Positions 1-9,150 of a stretch of DNA of 64,000 nucleotides are shown piece after piece. Position 1 is the first letter of the stretch. Each line of letters begins with the position of its first letter. The notes under the pieces were generated by a model, which had not been told where the DNA came from, searched no databases, and worked only from the letters and a program-made list of their open reading frames with translations. Position numbers and translations under genes: made by a program. The stretch comes from Carpediemonas membranifera (taxonomy: Eukaryota > Fornicata), in NCBI GenBank assembly GCA_019828565.1, contig JAHDYR010000003.1, positions 434,001 to 498,000 of the forward strand, read 5' to 3'.

Positions 1-2
1 AA

Positions 3-395
3 CGCTCTAAGCAGTCCGCTGTCCGCAAACGCCCCCCGCGTGAGCAGCGCGAGCCTCAGGATCAGCCGCGCCAAGACAAGCGGCAGCAACACCAGCCCCG
101 CCAGTATCAGACGCACTTCCACCAGCAAGGCCAACGTCACGGTCAGCGTCAGCAGCAGACGCAACACCACGGTCACCAGCGAGACATCGTATGCTTTAAC
201 TGCGGCAGGCCGAACCACCGCGCTTTCGAATGCACCAGAGAGAAGGCCGTGTGCGCGAAGTGCGGCAAGTCGGGGCACCTAGACAAGTTCTGTCAGGTAA
301 ACCCCAGATCATGCTTCTCTGTCTCTGTTTCTACGTCGGCGGCTGAAGGCCAGCGCTCCCCTACCCGTCGTGAGTGCCGTCGTCCCTATGGGTAG
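3..395 (+). CDS. E1 gag, C-terminal part
   Basis: Open in the frame starting at base 3 and stopping at TAG 393-395. The visible N-terminal stretch is very rich in Gln, Arg and His, typical of a basic nucleocapsid region. Two canonical CCHC zinc knuckles follow at about 192-293: CFNCGRPNHRAFEC and CAKCGKSGHLDKFC (both C-x2-C-x4-H-x4-C). These would package element RNA in the virus-like particle. Pol is open one frame over (+1) and overlaps the gag 3' end, so pol could be made by frameshifting. A mutation giving the same picture cannot be excluded. Confidence 0.75.
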   Translation, partial: RSKQSAVRKRPPREQREPQDQPRQDKRQQHQPRQYQTHFHQQGQRHGQRQQQTQHHGHQRDIVCFNCGRPNHRAFECTREKAVCAKCGKSGHLDKFCQVNPRSCFSVSVSTSAAEGQRSPTRRECRRPYG

Positions 396-3391
396 CGACG
401 AATCTACCACATGGCACCGTGTCTTATTCGACTGTGGTGCTGACATTTCTCTTGTCAACCCGGCTTCCGCCAGAGCGGCCGAGCTCATTCCGACGAAGCT
501 CGCTGCACCCATTAAGATCAAGACTCCGGGTGGAACGATCGAGACTGATACGTGTTATGAGGTGCCGTTGAAGATGTGTAAGTCACCTTTCACCCCGAAA
601 GGTCTATCCACCACAGTCTCCGCGTATGGGGTTGACTGTGCTTATGATCTCCTCTTGTCATATCAGACCATGGTCGAGTGGGGTATTCTCCCTAGCTTGT
701 GTGAACCGTCTCAGTCTGACAATGAAGACGCCTTGGAGCCTTTCGTGCCAGAGCCTGAGCCGCTCCAGGCGTATACTCTGTCTTCGGACTACACTCTCAC
801 TCATGACCGCATCCTCGCAGCTTATGCTCATTGCTTTGATGCTCGAGAAGGGTTCTCAGCATTAGAGCCATACGACCTCGTACTCAAGGAGGACCGCGTC
901 GTCGCCACGAGATCCAATTACATACCGTACCAGAAGCAGGGCCTGTTCGACGAGCACGTCAACGAACTACTGTCGAAGAAATACATCGAGGCCAGCTTCT
1001 CGCCATACTCTTCTCCAGCATTGCTCGTCCCCAAGGGCAAGGACAAGACCAGGATGGTCGTCGACTTCCGCAGAATCAACGATTTGACCACGCCATTCGA
1101 CTATCCGATCCCCGAGGTTAACACGTGCTTGACCAGGCTTGCTGGTGCCAAGGTCTTCGCCACTCTCGACCTCTCGAAAGGGTATCACCAGGTCGAGCTG
1201 ACCGAGCGTTCTAGGCAATACACGGCGTTTATGACCCCCCGTGGGAAGTTCCAATACACCGGAATGCCGTTCGGCCTGAAGAACGCTGGCGCGCACTTTC
1301 AGTACGCGATTGAGCGCGGGTTCCAGGACCTCTTAGGCGACGCCTGCATTATATATATAGATGACATTATCATCTTTGGACGCTCGGAGCAGGAATATCT
1401 GGCCAACCTCGCTAAGGTGCTCCGCCGATGTGACGAGCTCAAGCTATCGTTGAACAAGGAGAAGTCGCATTTCGGCCTAGCCGAAGTGGAGTTCCTAGGA
1501 TGGGTTGTGTCCGGCTCGGGTTTCCGGATTGCTCCAGACAGGATCCGCGATGTAGAAGGCCTGCGGCTACCGAAGACGAAGAAGGCCACGCAGGCCCTTA
1601 TGGGATTCCTCAACTTTATGAGAGACTTTGTTCCTAACTTCTCCGAGCTTATCCGACCGTTAGCCCGGGCGGCAAGCGGCAAGGAGGCTCCGGACGGATT
1701 ACCTCAGGCAGAGGCGCTGGCCAAGGTTAAGGACCGCCTCTGCCACGCACCGGCACTCGAGCACTTTGACGTTTCGAAGGATCATGTGGTCATGACAGAC
1801 GCGTCTGATCTCGGGATCGGGGGTGTTCTCCTCCAGGACGGCAAGCCGGTGTGTTATATGTCCCACGCGTTCTCAGATGTGCAGACGCGTTGGAGCACGA
1901 TCGAACAGGAAGCGTATGCGATTGTCACCGCCCTCCAGAGGTGGCGCCGTTTCCTGTGCTGGACGTCGTTTACTCTCCTCACTGACCACCGGAACCTGGT
2001 CTACATGTCACGATCGTCTAACGCAAAAGTCCAGCGTTGGTACGAGTCAATCGCAGACCTAGACTTCACAGTGAAGCATGTGGCCGGGGTTGACAACGGA
2101 GCGGCGGACGGGCTGAGTCGAGTCTTCTCCGCAACTGCCAGACAGGCAACAGCTACCGATGACGAGATCCAGGCAGCTCATATGCACGGCCAGGCCCACC
2201 TCCCGGTTTATACGACGGTAGAGTGGCTGAGATCTAACGGGCTCCGGGCTCCAGTGGATAGGGTAGCGCGGGTCATGGATCGTTGCCCCGTGTGCCAACT
2301 TACCGCCAAGCCGGCCGAGGCGTCCAGACCGTACCTCCACACGGCGAGCCTGCGACCGTTCCAGCGGGTAGCCATGGATACTATTGGCCCCCTACCAGAG
2401 TCTCGCGGGTACAAGTTCATCTTAGTTATTATTGATATGGCCTCGCGGTGGACCGAGCTCGTCCCACTCAAGTCCACAAGGGCGGACGAAGCTGTGACTG
2501 CCTTCGTCAACGGATGGATTCTCCGGTACGGCGTGCCCAGAGTTCTACAGACAGACGGTGGCAAGCAGTTCGTCAACAAGCTATTCACAGATCTATCGGT
2601 GCGCGTAGGGTTTGCTACTCACGTCACCACCCCCGTACCATCCACAGTCAAACGGCATTGTGGAACGGGCGAACAGCCGCATTGAGCGCATTTTACGCAA
2701 CAGGCAATACCAGCTTCGGAGCGAGTTGTGGTCAGACTCCCTCCCTGTCGCGCAGTATATCGTCAACGCGTCTCCCCACACCGCGACACGCTTAACACCG
2801 GCCGAGGTCATCTTCGGTAGCGATTTCCGTGTCCCGGCAGACGTGATGATGGCAGACGTCCAGAGTATGGCTGGACAGCCCAGCAGTAATGTTCAAGCAG
2901 CTCAGTTAGCCCGAGACTTGGCAGAGGCGAGAATCAAGGTCATGCACCAAGATGCGCTAGACAAAGTGTCAGCAACGACACCTATCTCGTCCGACTATGT
3001 GTTGGTCAAGTACCCGAATGGACCGCCGTCCAAGTTGGCGTCAGGATGGCGAGGGCCTATGAAGCTAGTGCGTCCTATCGTGAGGCAGAACCTCACGGTG
3101 GGCTATGTCGTCAAGGATGTCAACACAAAGAAGGAGTTCCAAGTCGCCTCGGAGAGAGTTCGCGCCTTTATGGGTGAGTTGTCCGAGCAACGGGCCCAGG
3201 AACTCGCGGCAGTCACGCTCGGTGAATATCTGGTCGAGTCCATACTAGAGTCGACGAGTGAGGCCAGGATGAGAGACAGGAAGTTCCGGGTTAGATGGCT
3301 GGGATATGAGCCGTCAGAGGACACATGGGAACCATATGGGAATGTCAAGGGTTGTGAAGCACTGGATGTATTCCTGGGAAGGGCCAAGTAA
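370..3391 (+). pseudogene. E1 pol polyprotein, frameshifted in integrase
   Basis: Protease near 430 with DCGA in place of the usual DTGA/DSGA. Reverse transcriptase with YIDD (about 1357-1368). RNase H with TDASDLGIGG (about 1798-1827). Integrase HHCC region with CPVC near 2287, then core acidic residues in AMDTIGP, QTDGGKQF and GIVERANS. A C-terminal chromodomain (about 3226-3385, with FRVRWLGYEPSEDTWEPY) would bind modified histone. The frame breaks near 2625-2640, between the second Asp and the Glu of the DDE triad, and the rest is open from about 2612 to 3391. One indel in a CCCCC run would join them. The 370 start is not an ATG; translation probably continues from gag. Confidence 0.85.
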
Positions 3392-3420
3392 ATGGCGCCC
3401 AGAGAGAGTCACAATCTGAT

Positions 3421-4749
3421 TTATTCAATGGCACCAAGGCTGTCACCAAGCTCAAAGAAGATGCCGTCATGCTCCCAGCGCCGACGAACACGACGCCATA
3501 AGTTATGCTCGTTGAGATAACGAGTGACAGGCATGGTGCGGCAAAGATCCTGGGTCAGGAAGGTCAGTGACGGCAGCGGATAGCCCGAAAACTGGACGAG
3601 CAGGATGAACGACTCCTCCTGGCGGGCGTTCTCGTAGAGCTCGATGTGCTCTTTGACCTCCACCACACCGTACGCGGCGGACGTGTCCGTGAGCTGGAGC
3701 GTGAACAGCTCCTTGTTCATGGCAAGCTCCATAGCCGGGAGATGCTCAAGCCGGACACAGGTCCAATAGGCCCGAACGAAGTCGCGGGAGCGGGTGGCGG
3801 TCAGGCGCGAGGCACCGCGGTTCTCAGCCGCCATAAGCAGCGAGAACATGGCTGGGTGTCGGCCTGCCATCACCACGCGCTTGAGGAGGTCCACCACCAC
3901 ATCACGAGAGACCGTGGCACCCGGCTCTCGAGTGCGCTTCAGCGCCAGGAGGGCTCCCTCAGCTGTGGCGACGTGGTTTGTGGCAAACCGGTCGCTCGTC
4001 CCGCCCTGGACCAGAGCCGCGGCTACGGCGCGAGTGTCTTGGACACCCTCCATGGAGCGCTGGAGAGCGCACCCGATGGCCGTCACCTCCGCGAACCGAC
4101 GAAGGATGTCGGCAGAGACGTAAGCAGCCGTGACCTCGGTCATAGCGCTGCCGAAGAGCTTCCCGGTCTGAACTCGGTCGAGGAGGGCTGTGAAATTGAC
4201 TTCGAAGCAGTTGGAGAAGCGAGCAGTGCTGATCTCCGCAAAGGTGGTGCGGAAGGTCTCGACCTGACGCTGCTCGCGTGCCGGAAGAGGTTCGGCGGGC
4301 TCGGTCGGCTCGGCGACGGTCACAATAGCCCTAGGGGTTTCGACATTGGCGCGGTAGCGGGTCTGTCGGTGGAATGGGCGGACAGGGACCTCTACGACAC
4401 GCTGGTTGAACTCAGCGCCCAGCTCACTCGTGCGGGTGATTGTGGTCTGAGCAGATTCGGGATGGCAGTCGGTGATGTGCCGTCCGGAGCGTCGAGGTCG
4501 GAGAACGGTGCGATCGGGAGCTGAACCAGCTTCTTGGTGCGAAATGGCATCACCATCGGTGTTCTCAGCGGTGTTTTCAGTGGATGGAGGCGTGTGAGAA
4601 CCTTCAGTAGCTTCCTGGGAGCCGTCACCATTCAGCAGCTCGACATGCTTTCGCTTCAAGGCCTGAAGATCGGAGATGAGCACACCAGTAGGATTGGCCG
4701 TCATATACTGGTCGATTGCAGCAAAGAGTTCCTCCTCTACGTTTGTCAT
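3421..4749 (-). CDS. Antisense ORF at the 3' end of E1, unknown function
   Basis: A 442-codon ORF from the ATG at 4749 (reading MTNVEEELFAAIDQ), convergent with pol and only 29 bp from its stop. No family is recognised. It is acidic and Ser/Thr-rich in residues 25-160, then becomes a helical, Arg/Glu-rich domain. No signal peptide, membrane segment or zinc motif is visible. Long antisense ORFs downstream of pol are known in some plant Ty3/gypsy lineages, so it may belong to the element. It could also be a captured host gene. The open frame continues upstream of the ATG to 4869 without another ATG. Confidence 0.5.
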   Translation of the reverse strand: MTNVEEELFAAIDQYMTANPTGVLISDLQALKRKHVELLNGDGSQEATEGSHTPPSTENTAENTDGDAISHQEAGSAPDRTVLRPRRSGRHITDCHPESAQTTITRTSELGAEFNQRVVEVPVRPFHRQTRYRANVETPRAIVTVAEPTEPAEPLPAREQRQVETFRTTFAEISTARFSNCFEVNFTALLDRVQTGKLFGSAMTEVTAAYVSADILRRFAEVTAIGCALQRSMEGVQDTRAVAAALVQGGTSDRFATNHVATAEGALLALKRTREPGATVSRDVVVDLLKRVVMAGRHPAMFSLLMAAENRGASRLTATRSRDFVRAYWTCVRLEHLPAMELAMNKELFTLQLTDTSAAYGVVEVKEHIELYENARQEESFILLVQFSGYPLPSLTFLTQDLCRTMPVTRYLNEHNLWRRVRRRWEHDGIFFELGDSLGAIE

Positions 4750-5626
4750 AGCGCCGTTTGAAATCTGGGAGGCGTCCCAGATTTGATTTACATGTATACA
4801 TGAGTTATATAATCTCAGGAGGACACCCACCGCGCAAGTTACAGACGCTGAGCACGCCTGTATAGCCAATACTGGCCAAGGGACAGCCGTTCACGTATTC
4901 TCTCGCGCGTTTTATGCCGAGACGAGATCTCGAGGAAAAGGGGAAGAAAAACACCTCCAAGAAGTGATAATGGACAAAGTTTATACGAAGAACGTGGTTT
5001 TGATGTTGGTTATTCATGATGGAGCTCGTATTCTGGGCACAAGAAGTCCGAGCGGAGACGAAGAGAAGAAAACTCCCGTATCTCGCCAAGGAAGCGGAAT
5101 TGGAGCTAGTTAACTGCATTTTTGAAGCCTATGTAAGAAATAGCGGAAGAGGAGCACAAACCGCCAACTATTCCGAATCAAGCCGAATGCATGACATAAC
5201 CTGCACGGTTTGATGCAATCAGACAGAACACTGGTATGTATCGACTACTAGGAGGGGCAGGATCCCCAGGTAAGATACCCATGACACAGCGCGCTTATTT
5301 AGTGGTACCACGAGTCTTTTCGAATCTGTAGAATCTTTGCGCAATCTAGAAAAGCTTTAGAGAATTTCCGTGGGTGGACTCCACGCCGGGCGATGGCTTA
5401 GGACGCTATGTCGTCAGCCTAGTCAACGGATACTATCCGGCGTACACGCAAGTCCCGTGTGCGCGACGGTCAGCCCTCTAAGTTGAACTTAGTTGGCATC
5501 CCCGGATCACTGGTCATTCCCCAGCGATCGACGGTTATAGGGTCAGCACTCTTGGGCTGTTCCCCCAAGACCTGATTAACAATGGTATCCTTTTCGTGAT
5601 GCTCTTAACAGAGCATGGGGGGGAAG
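4750..5626. other. E1 non-coding region up to the polypurine tract
   Basis: No convincing coding region. It ends in the polypurine tract at about 5611-5626 (GCATGGGGGGGAAG), where plus-strand DNA synthesis would start. The same CATGGGGGGAAG type of tract abuts the 3' LTR of E_C. Confidence 0.5.
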
Positions 5627-5686
5627 TGTCAGCCATTTATATATGAGATACGTATTTGATACGGTCTTGATCCGTCCAGCTCGACA
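5627..5686 (+). repeat. Candidate 60-bp 3' LTR of E1
   Basis: It begins TGTCAGCC directly after the polypurine tract and ends GACA, giving inverted TGTC/GACA ends. The size matches the 53-80-bp LTRs measured for four other elements here. The matching 5' LTR is outside the window, so the end point is inferred. Confidence 0.5.
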
Positions 5687-5726
5687 CCCTTGTGTCGAGC
5701 TCTCTTTGTAAAGTCTTTTTCCTTAG

Positions 5727-6411
5727 TGATCACACCTCCACGCTTGTGTCCAAGTGGCGGGGCGAGTCAGAGAAGCTCATCAGAGTTTTGTTCGACATGG
5801 CCCGCTACTACGCCCCCAGTACCATATTTATTGATGAAATTGACTCACTCATGACTGAACGGTCGACCTCTGGGGAGCATGAGGGCTCTCGGCGTCTCAA
5901 GACTGAGTTACTCATCCAAATGGACGGACTACACCAGCATGACGCCTCCAAGCGGGTGTTCGTGATGTGCGCGTCCAACCTCCCGTGGCAGCTCGACTCT
6001 GCCCTGCTGAGGCGGCTGGACAAGCGCATCCTGGTCGACCTGCCCTCAGCTGATGCTCGTCAAACTATTCTTACAAACCAACTCTCGGATAGAATCGACG
6101 AGAGAGCATTGGGGATTCTGCCTGATATAGTAGACGCCACTGATGGATTAAGCGGCAGTGATCTCGTTCTCATGTGCCGAGAGGCACTCATGCGTCCCAT
6201 CCGACGCTTCATGGACTCTTTGGATGATGATCTCGAGTTCCCGGGCACAGGTGAGGCTGGCGAGGGGGCTGAAGACGGTGAGGCCGAGGGCAAGGTCGAG
6301 CCGGTCACTGCGGAGGATCTGAAGGCTGCTCAGGCTGCGACAACGGCCACGACCAATGCTGACTGGCGGCAACGGTGTGCAAAGTTCATGGATGAGCGCG
6401 GTGCAGCTTAA
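5727..6411 (+). pseudogene. KATNAL2-like katanin AAA ATPase, 5'-truncated
   Basis: The product matches the second half of an AAA ATPase of the katanin/spastin group, which severs microtubules as a hexamer. Visible: pore-loop region STLVSKWRGESEKL, Walker B TIFIDEIDSL, EHEGSRRLKTELLIQMDGL, sensor 1 ASNLPWQLD, and arginine-finger region ALLRRLDKRILVDLPS. The SNLPW and KRILVDLPS wording is closest to katanin p60 A-like 2. Walker A and the N-terminal domain are missing because E1 lies immediately upstream. There is no ATG; the fragment starts after TTTTTCCTTAG, which looks like a 3' splice site, so 5727 is an exon-type boundary. The C-terminus carries an acidic Gly/Glu insert before the final helix. 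Confidence 0.8.
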
Positions 6412-6962
6412 AGTGGTTGACATGACACTTTTGTACGATTGTAAAGTCAAGCCCGAATCGGCCAGGTCAAGGACACGAAACGATGATCGCTCGGCTATTG
6501 CTTCGGCTCTGCTGGCGTAGGGGTGATAGCTTGAATTTGGTGCACCCCGCAACCGCCGAATGGTGACAGCTCAAGGCTCAACTTGGTCTCCTCCAAGGAG
6601 CCAAGTTCTCGAGGACGTTGGGCGGCCCTCCTGCTTGGATGCTCCTGCCTAGTGAGTCATGAGACTGGCTGAGCGCGACCTCACTGTTACGATGAGACTC
6701 GGCAAGCTGGCCACCAACAAGACCCGCCCTTACCCGACAGCACCGTCGTCGCTCTACTCGCTGCCGGGAATGACTGAGTGCATCCAGACGATGAATGGAT
6801 GGTCACAACTACAGTTGGTGATAAGCATCGCCTTGTTCGATAACCGTACGCCCGGTCGCCCATCGCCTCGGGCGGGCGACGACAAGCAATATCAACTGGG
6901 ATATCGTGCAGAGTCTTGGAATTGCTCTGGACAGAGCCGACTTCAGTTAGGGGCGTTCTCGT
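6412..6962. other. Intergenic, nothing recognised
   Basis: Short open frames here (for example 6659-6994, +) have no recognisable motif and low-complexity composition. I see no RNA gene or repeat. Confidence 0.5.
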
Positions 6963-8206
6963 TTACTGTTCGGTCCATGGGTCGACGTCGATGAGAACCA
7001 TATCCAGACCCGAAATACGCGTTTCCGCCAACATGACCACTTCGCCGCTGTCGGACAGCTTAAACCACTGCCCGGAAGCGTCGCAGATGTAGTTGCAGAT
7101 GCAGGTGTAGATGATGTTGGCTCTGATTGAAGTCACCTCGAAGGGGATGATGGTTGAGCTGCAAATTTCAGAAATGTAATGGCTCTTGTCCTCTGTGACC
7201 CAGATCATATAGTGATTAGATGCGAATAACGCATTGACCCTCTCTGGGAATCGGAGCGGGGTGTGAGGCACTTTTCGTACTTGCGGTATCCAGGCAGTAG
7301 GCCCGACTGGGCGATATGAGGGGGAACTTCACCGGCGAAGAGCAGCTGGCGACCGCTGAGGAAGATGTTGAAGAACCATTCGGGCATGATCCGGTCGACC
7401 CTGAAGGGCAGGTCGACGAAGCCGGCCATATGATTACGGTGCCCGAGCCCCAACTTGCCAAGTTGGTTGTCTCCGCTGATCATCTGCCGATCGCCCATAG
7501 ATAGGATGACAATTGAGTCGCCTTGCATGATGTGATCTGGGACAAAGCCAGGTGGCACGGCGACTGGGTGGAAGATGTACCTGAGGCGGGTCGGGTCGAC
7601 GAAGTCAGATGACCTGAACCCCAGCTGACCATTGTTGCGAACACCCCAGCCCCACAGGCCCTTGGGTGTCCGGGCGATGTGGGTGAACCTGTTGTTGTAG
7701 ACCTCTAGTGCTCTGGGAATTCTGGCCACGGTGAGGGCGGTGTGATGCCTTGTGTCGAGCATGAAGAGTCGGCCCATGTACATGCGGTGGTGGTAGCAGC
7801 CGCGGTAAATTATACTATGGCTCTCGCCGTCCTTCTCGGCGACGTTCCATGTGAAGAAGAACTTGCGGCAGAGGAACCAGAGGCACTTGGCCTCGGGGGT
7901 GAGAGCCTTGCGGATCCTGTCATGCATTTTGGTTTCGTCAGGCACCCCCTCTTGAGTCTTCTTCAGCACCCTGTCCTCGAGGTCGGGGTCGGCCCCGCCA
8001 CCCAGCAGACACGCCCACTCCGCGCCCTGGTTGAGCGTGTGCAGCGCGGCCGGGAGGTCCTCGCCGAACTCGTGAGTGAAGGCCTCTCGCATGAGATTAG
8101 GAATATCGCCTGGAAAATCAACATAGTCGTGTGAAATGACGGAATGCAGGCCAATCATTGCATCTTGTTGGACGTCTCTGCCGCTCTTGGGCTCTGAAGA
8201 GCGCAT
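6963..8206 (-). CDS. RCC1-repeat protein, two frames
   Basis: Starts at ATG 8206. RCC1-type beta-propeller blades are visible as LWGWGVRNNGQLGF and, after a spacer, ISGDNQLGKLGLGHRNH; such propellers are scaffolds or GEF-like interaction domains. The N-terminal 140 residues are a helical region of unknown family. The first frame runs to 7205, but the sensible protein switches frame near 7262-7270 and continues to the stop at 6963 with MIWVTEDKSHYISEI and more strand-like sequence. A small intron or a one-base indel would explain the switch; I could not find an intron that keeps the frame. No complete set of seven blades is seen, so this may be a partial or diverged propeller. Confidence 0.6.
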
Positions 8207-8716
8207 TGCTGCGAGGCCGGCCAGAGCGCCTGCGCAGATTATTTGCTCTGAGGACGTCTGCGCGCTGCTTGTAAGAATCCATAATGAGTATCATGTCGTG
8301 ATCGATCGCAAGGAACCTTACGCACTTCCCGCTGGTCCGTGAAAAAGTCTCTCTGTTTCCTTAGTCTCCAGTCTCTCTCTCTCTGAATGATGCGATGGCT
8401 GTCTCTATCAAACTCCGACTTCGTGGCTTGTATTTCCATTGCGAGAGAGCATGGAGTGGTCTGTCGTTTTGTTTTAGCCGCGAGTTTGCGCTTCAACAAG
8501 TGCTGTGTAACCACAAGTGTCCACGGACGTTTGGTTTGGACATTCGTATCAGTGCAGAGCGCAGAGGTCTGACCAGCAGACTGCTTGACCCAAGGGTTAG
8601 CCGTTAAGAATGCAGACGGTCATCAGCCGCTTTTTCCGGTGGATGGAGCCAACTGCTCCCAGTGCCCCATTGGTGGTAATCATCCACCTCAATTTTCTAT
8701 AAATTTCGCACTTTAA
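8207..8716. other. Intergenic between RCC1-like gene and tRNA
   Basis: Holds a CT dinucleotide run near 8372-8383 and no gene that I can support. Probably contains the RCC1-like gene promoter. Confidence 0.5.
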
Positions 8717-8789
8717 GGGGTGTTAGCTCAGCTGGTAGAGCGTCGGATTCCAGTCCCGAAGGTCATCGGTTCAAATCCGGTACGCCTCA
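8717..8789 (+). tRNA. tRNA-Trp (anticodon CCA)
   Basis: 73 nt with a full cloverleaf. Acceptor GGGGTGT pairs with ACGCCTC (G:U pairs allowed), discriminator A. D arm GCTC-AGCTGGTA-GAGC. Anticodon stem TCGGA/CCCGA with loop TTCCAGT giving anticodon CCA at 34-36. T arm ATCGG-TTCAAAT-CCGGT. Internal promoters fit the A box (TAGCTCAGCTGG) and B box (GGTTCAAATCC), and a TTTT run starts at 8791 as RNA polymerase III terminator. No intron and no encoded CCA. The anticodon stem has an A31:C39 mismatch next to the loop. Confidence 0.93.
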
Positions 8790-9150
8790 CTTTTGACTAT
8801 ATCGTCTAGATCGCCAAAAAAGCCCGCTAGCGATGCCAATCATCCCTTCTAACCCTGCTTGCAGGTATAACCAATGGGGGGTAGAACATTTTTTCTGGAT
8901 TCAATCTCGTTTTACTGGTGGTTTGGTCACAAACGTGCGTCAAATTCGCCCGGCTCGGGTCCGGGCCGGGCTGGCTCGCACGAAGAATCACGCGGTTTCA
9001 AGCTTCTGTCCTTGACTTGGCGACTCCGCGCCAAAATCGAGCGGCACGCCAATCGCAGAACACTCCACATCAACCTTGCTGCTATATAGCCTACGGGGAG
9101 AGAACACAGCGGCAGGGTCCTATCAACCATACTCGCTGATTTATAATAGG
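8790..9150. other. Intergenic, nothing recognised
   Basis: After the TTTT terminator there is no supported gene; short overlapping frames lack motifs. Confidence 0.5.

Larger units (their letters stand above)
1..5686 (+). mobile_element. Ty3/gypsy chromodomain retrotransposon E1, 5' end outside window
   Basis: Visible in order: the 3' part of gag with two zinc knuckles, a pol region (protease, reverse transcriptase, RNase H, integrase, chromodomain), an ORF on the opposite strand, a G-rich polypurine tract ending at 5626 and a candidate 60-bp 3' LTR (5627-5686) with TGTC...GACA ends. The 5' LTR and gag start lie left of the window, so LTR identity and target duplication cannot be tested. The domain order RT-RNase H-integrase-chromodomain is that of Ty3/gypsy chromoviruses. 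The element ends against a truncated katanin-like gene, which suggests it sits inside or next to that gene. Confidence 0.85.

Noticed and set aside
5249-5270. AGGAGGGGCAGGA near 5250 as polypurine tract and start of the E1 3' LTR
   Set aside because: The sequence after it does not begin with TG, while the tract at 5611-5626 is followed by TGTC and a matching GACA end.
6659-6994. 111-codon + strand ORF as a gene
   Set aside because: No motif, biased composition and overlap with the end of the RCC1-like gene on the other strand.
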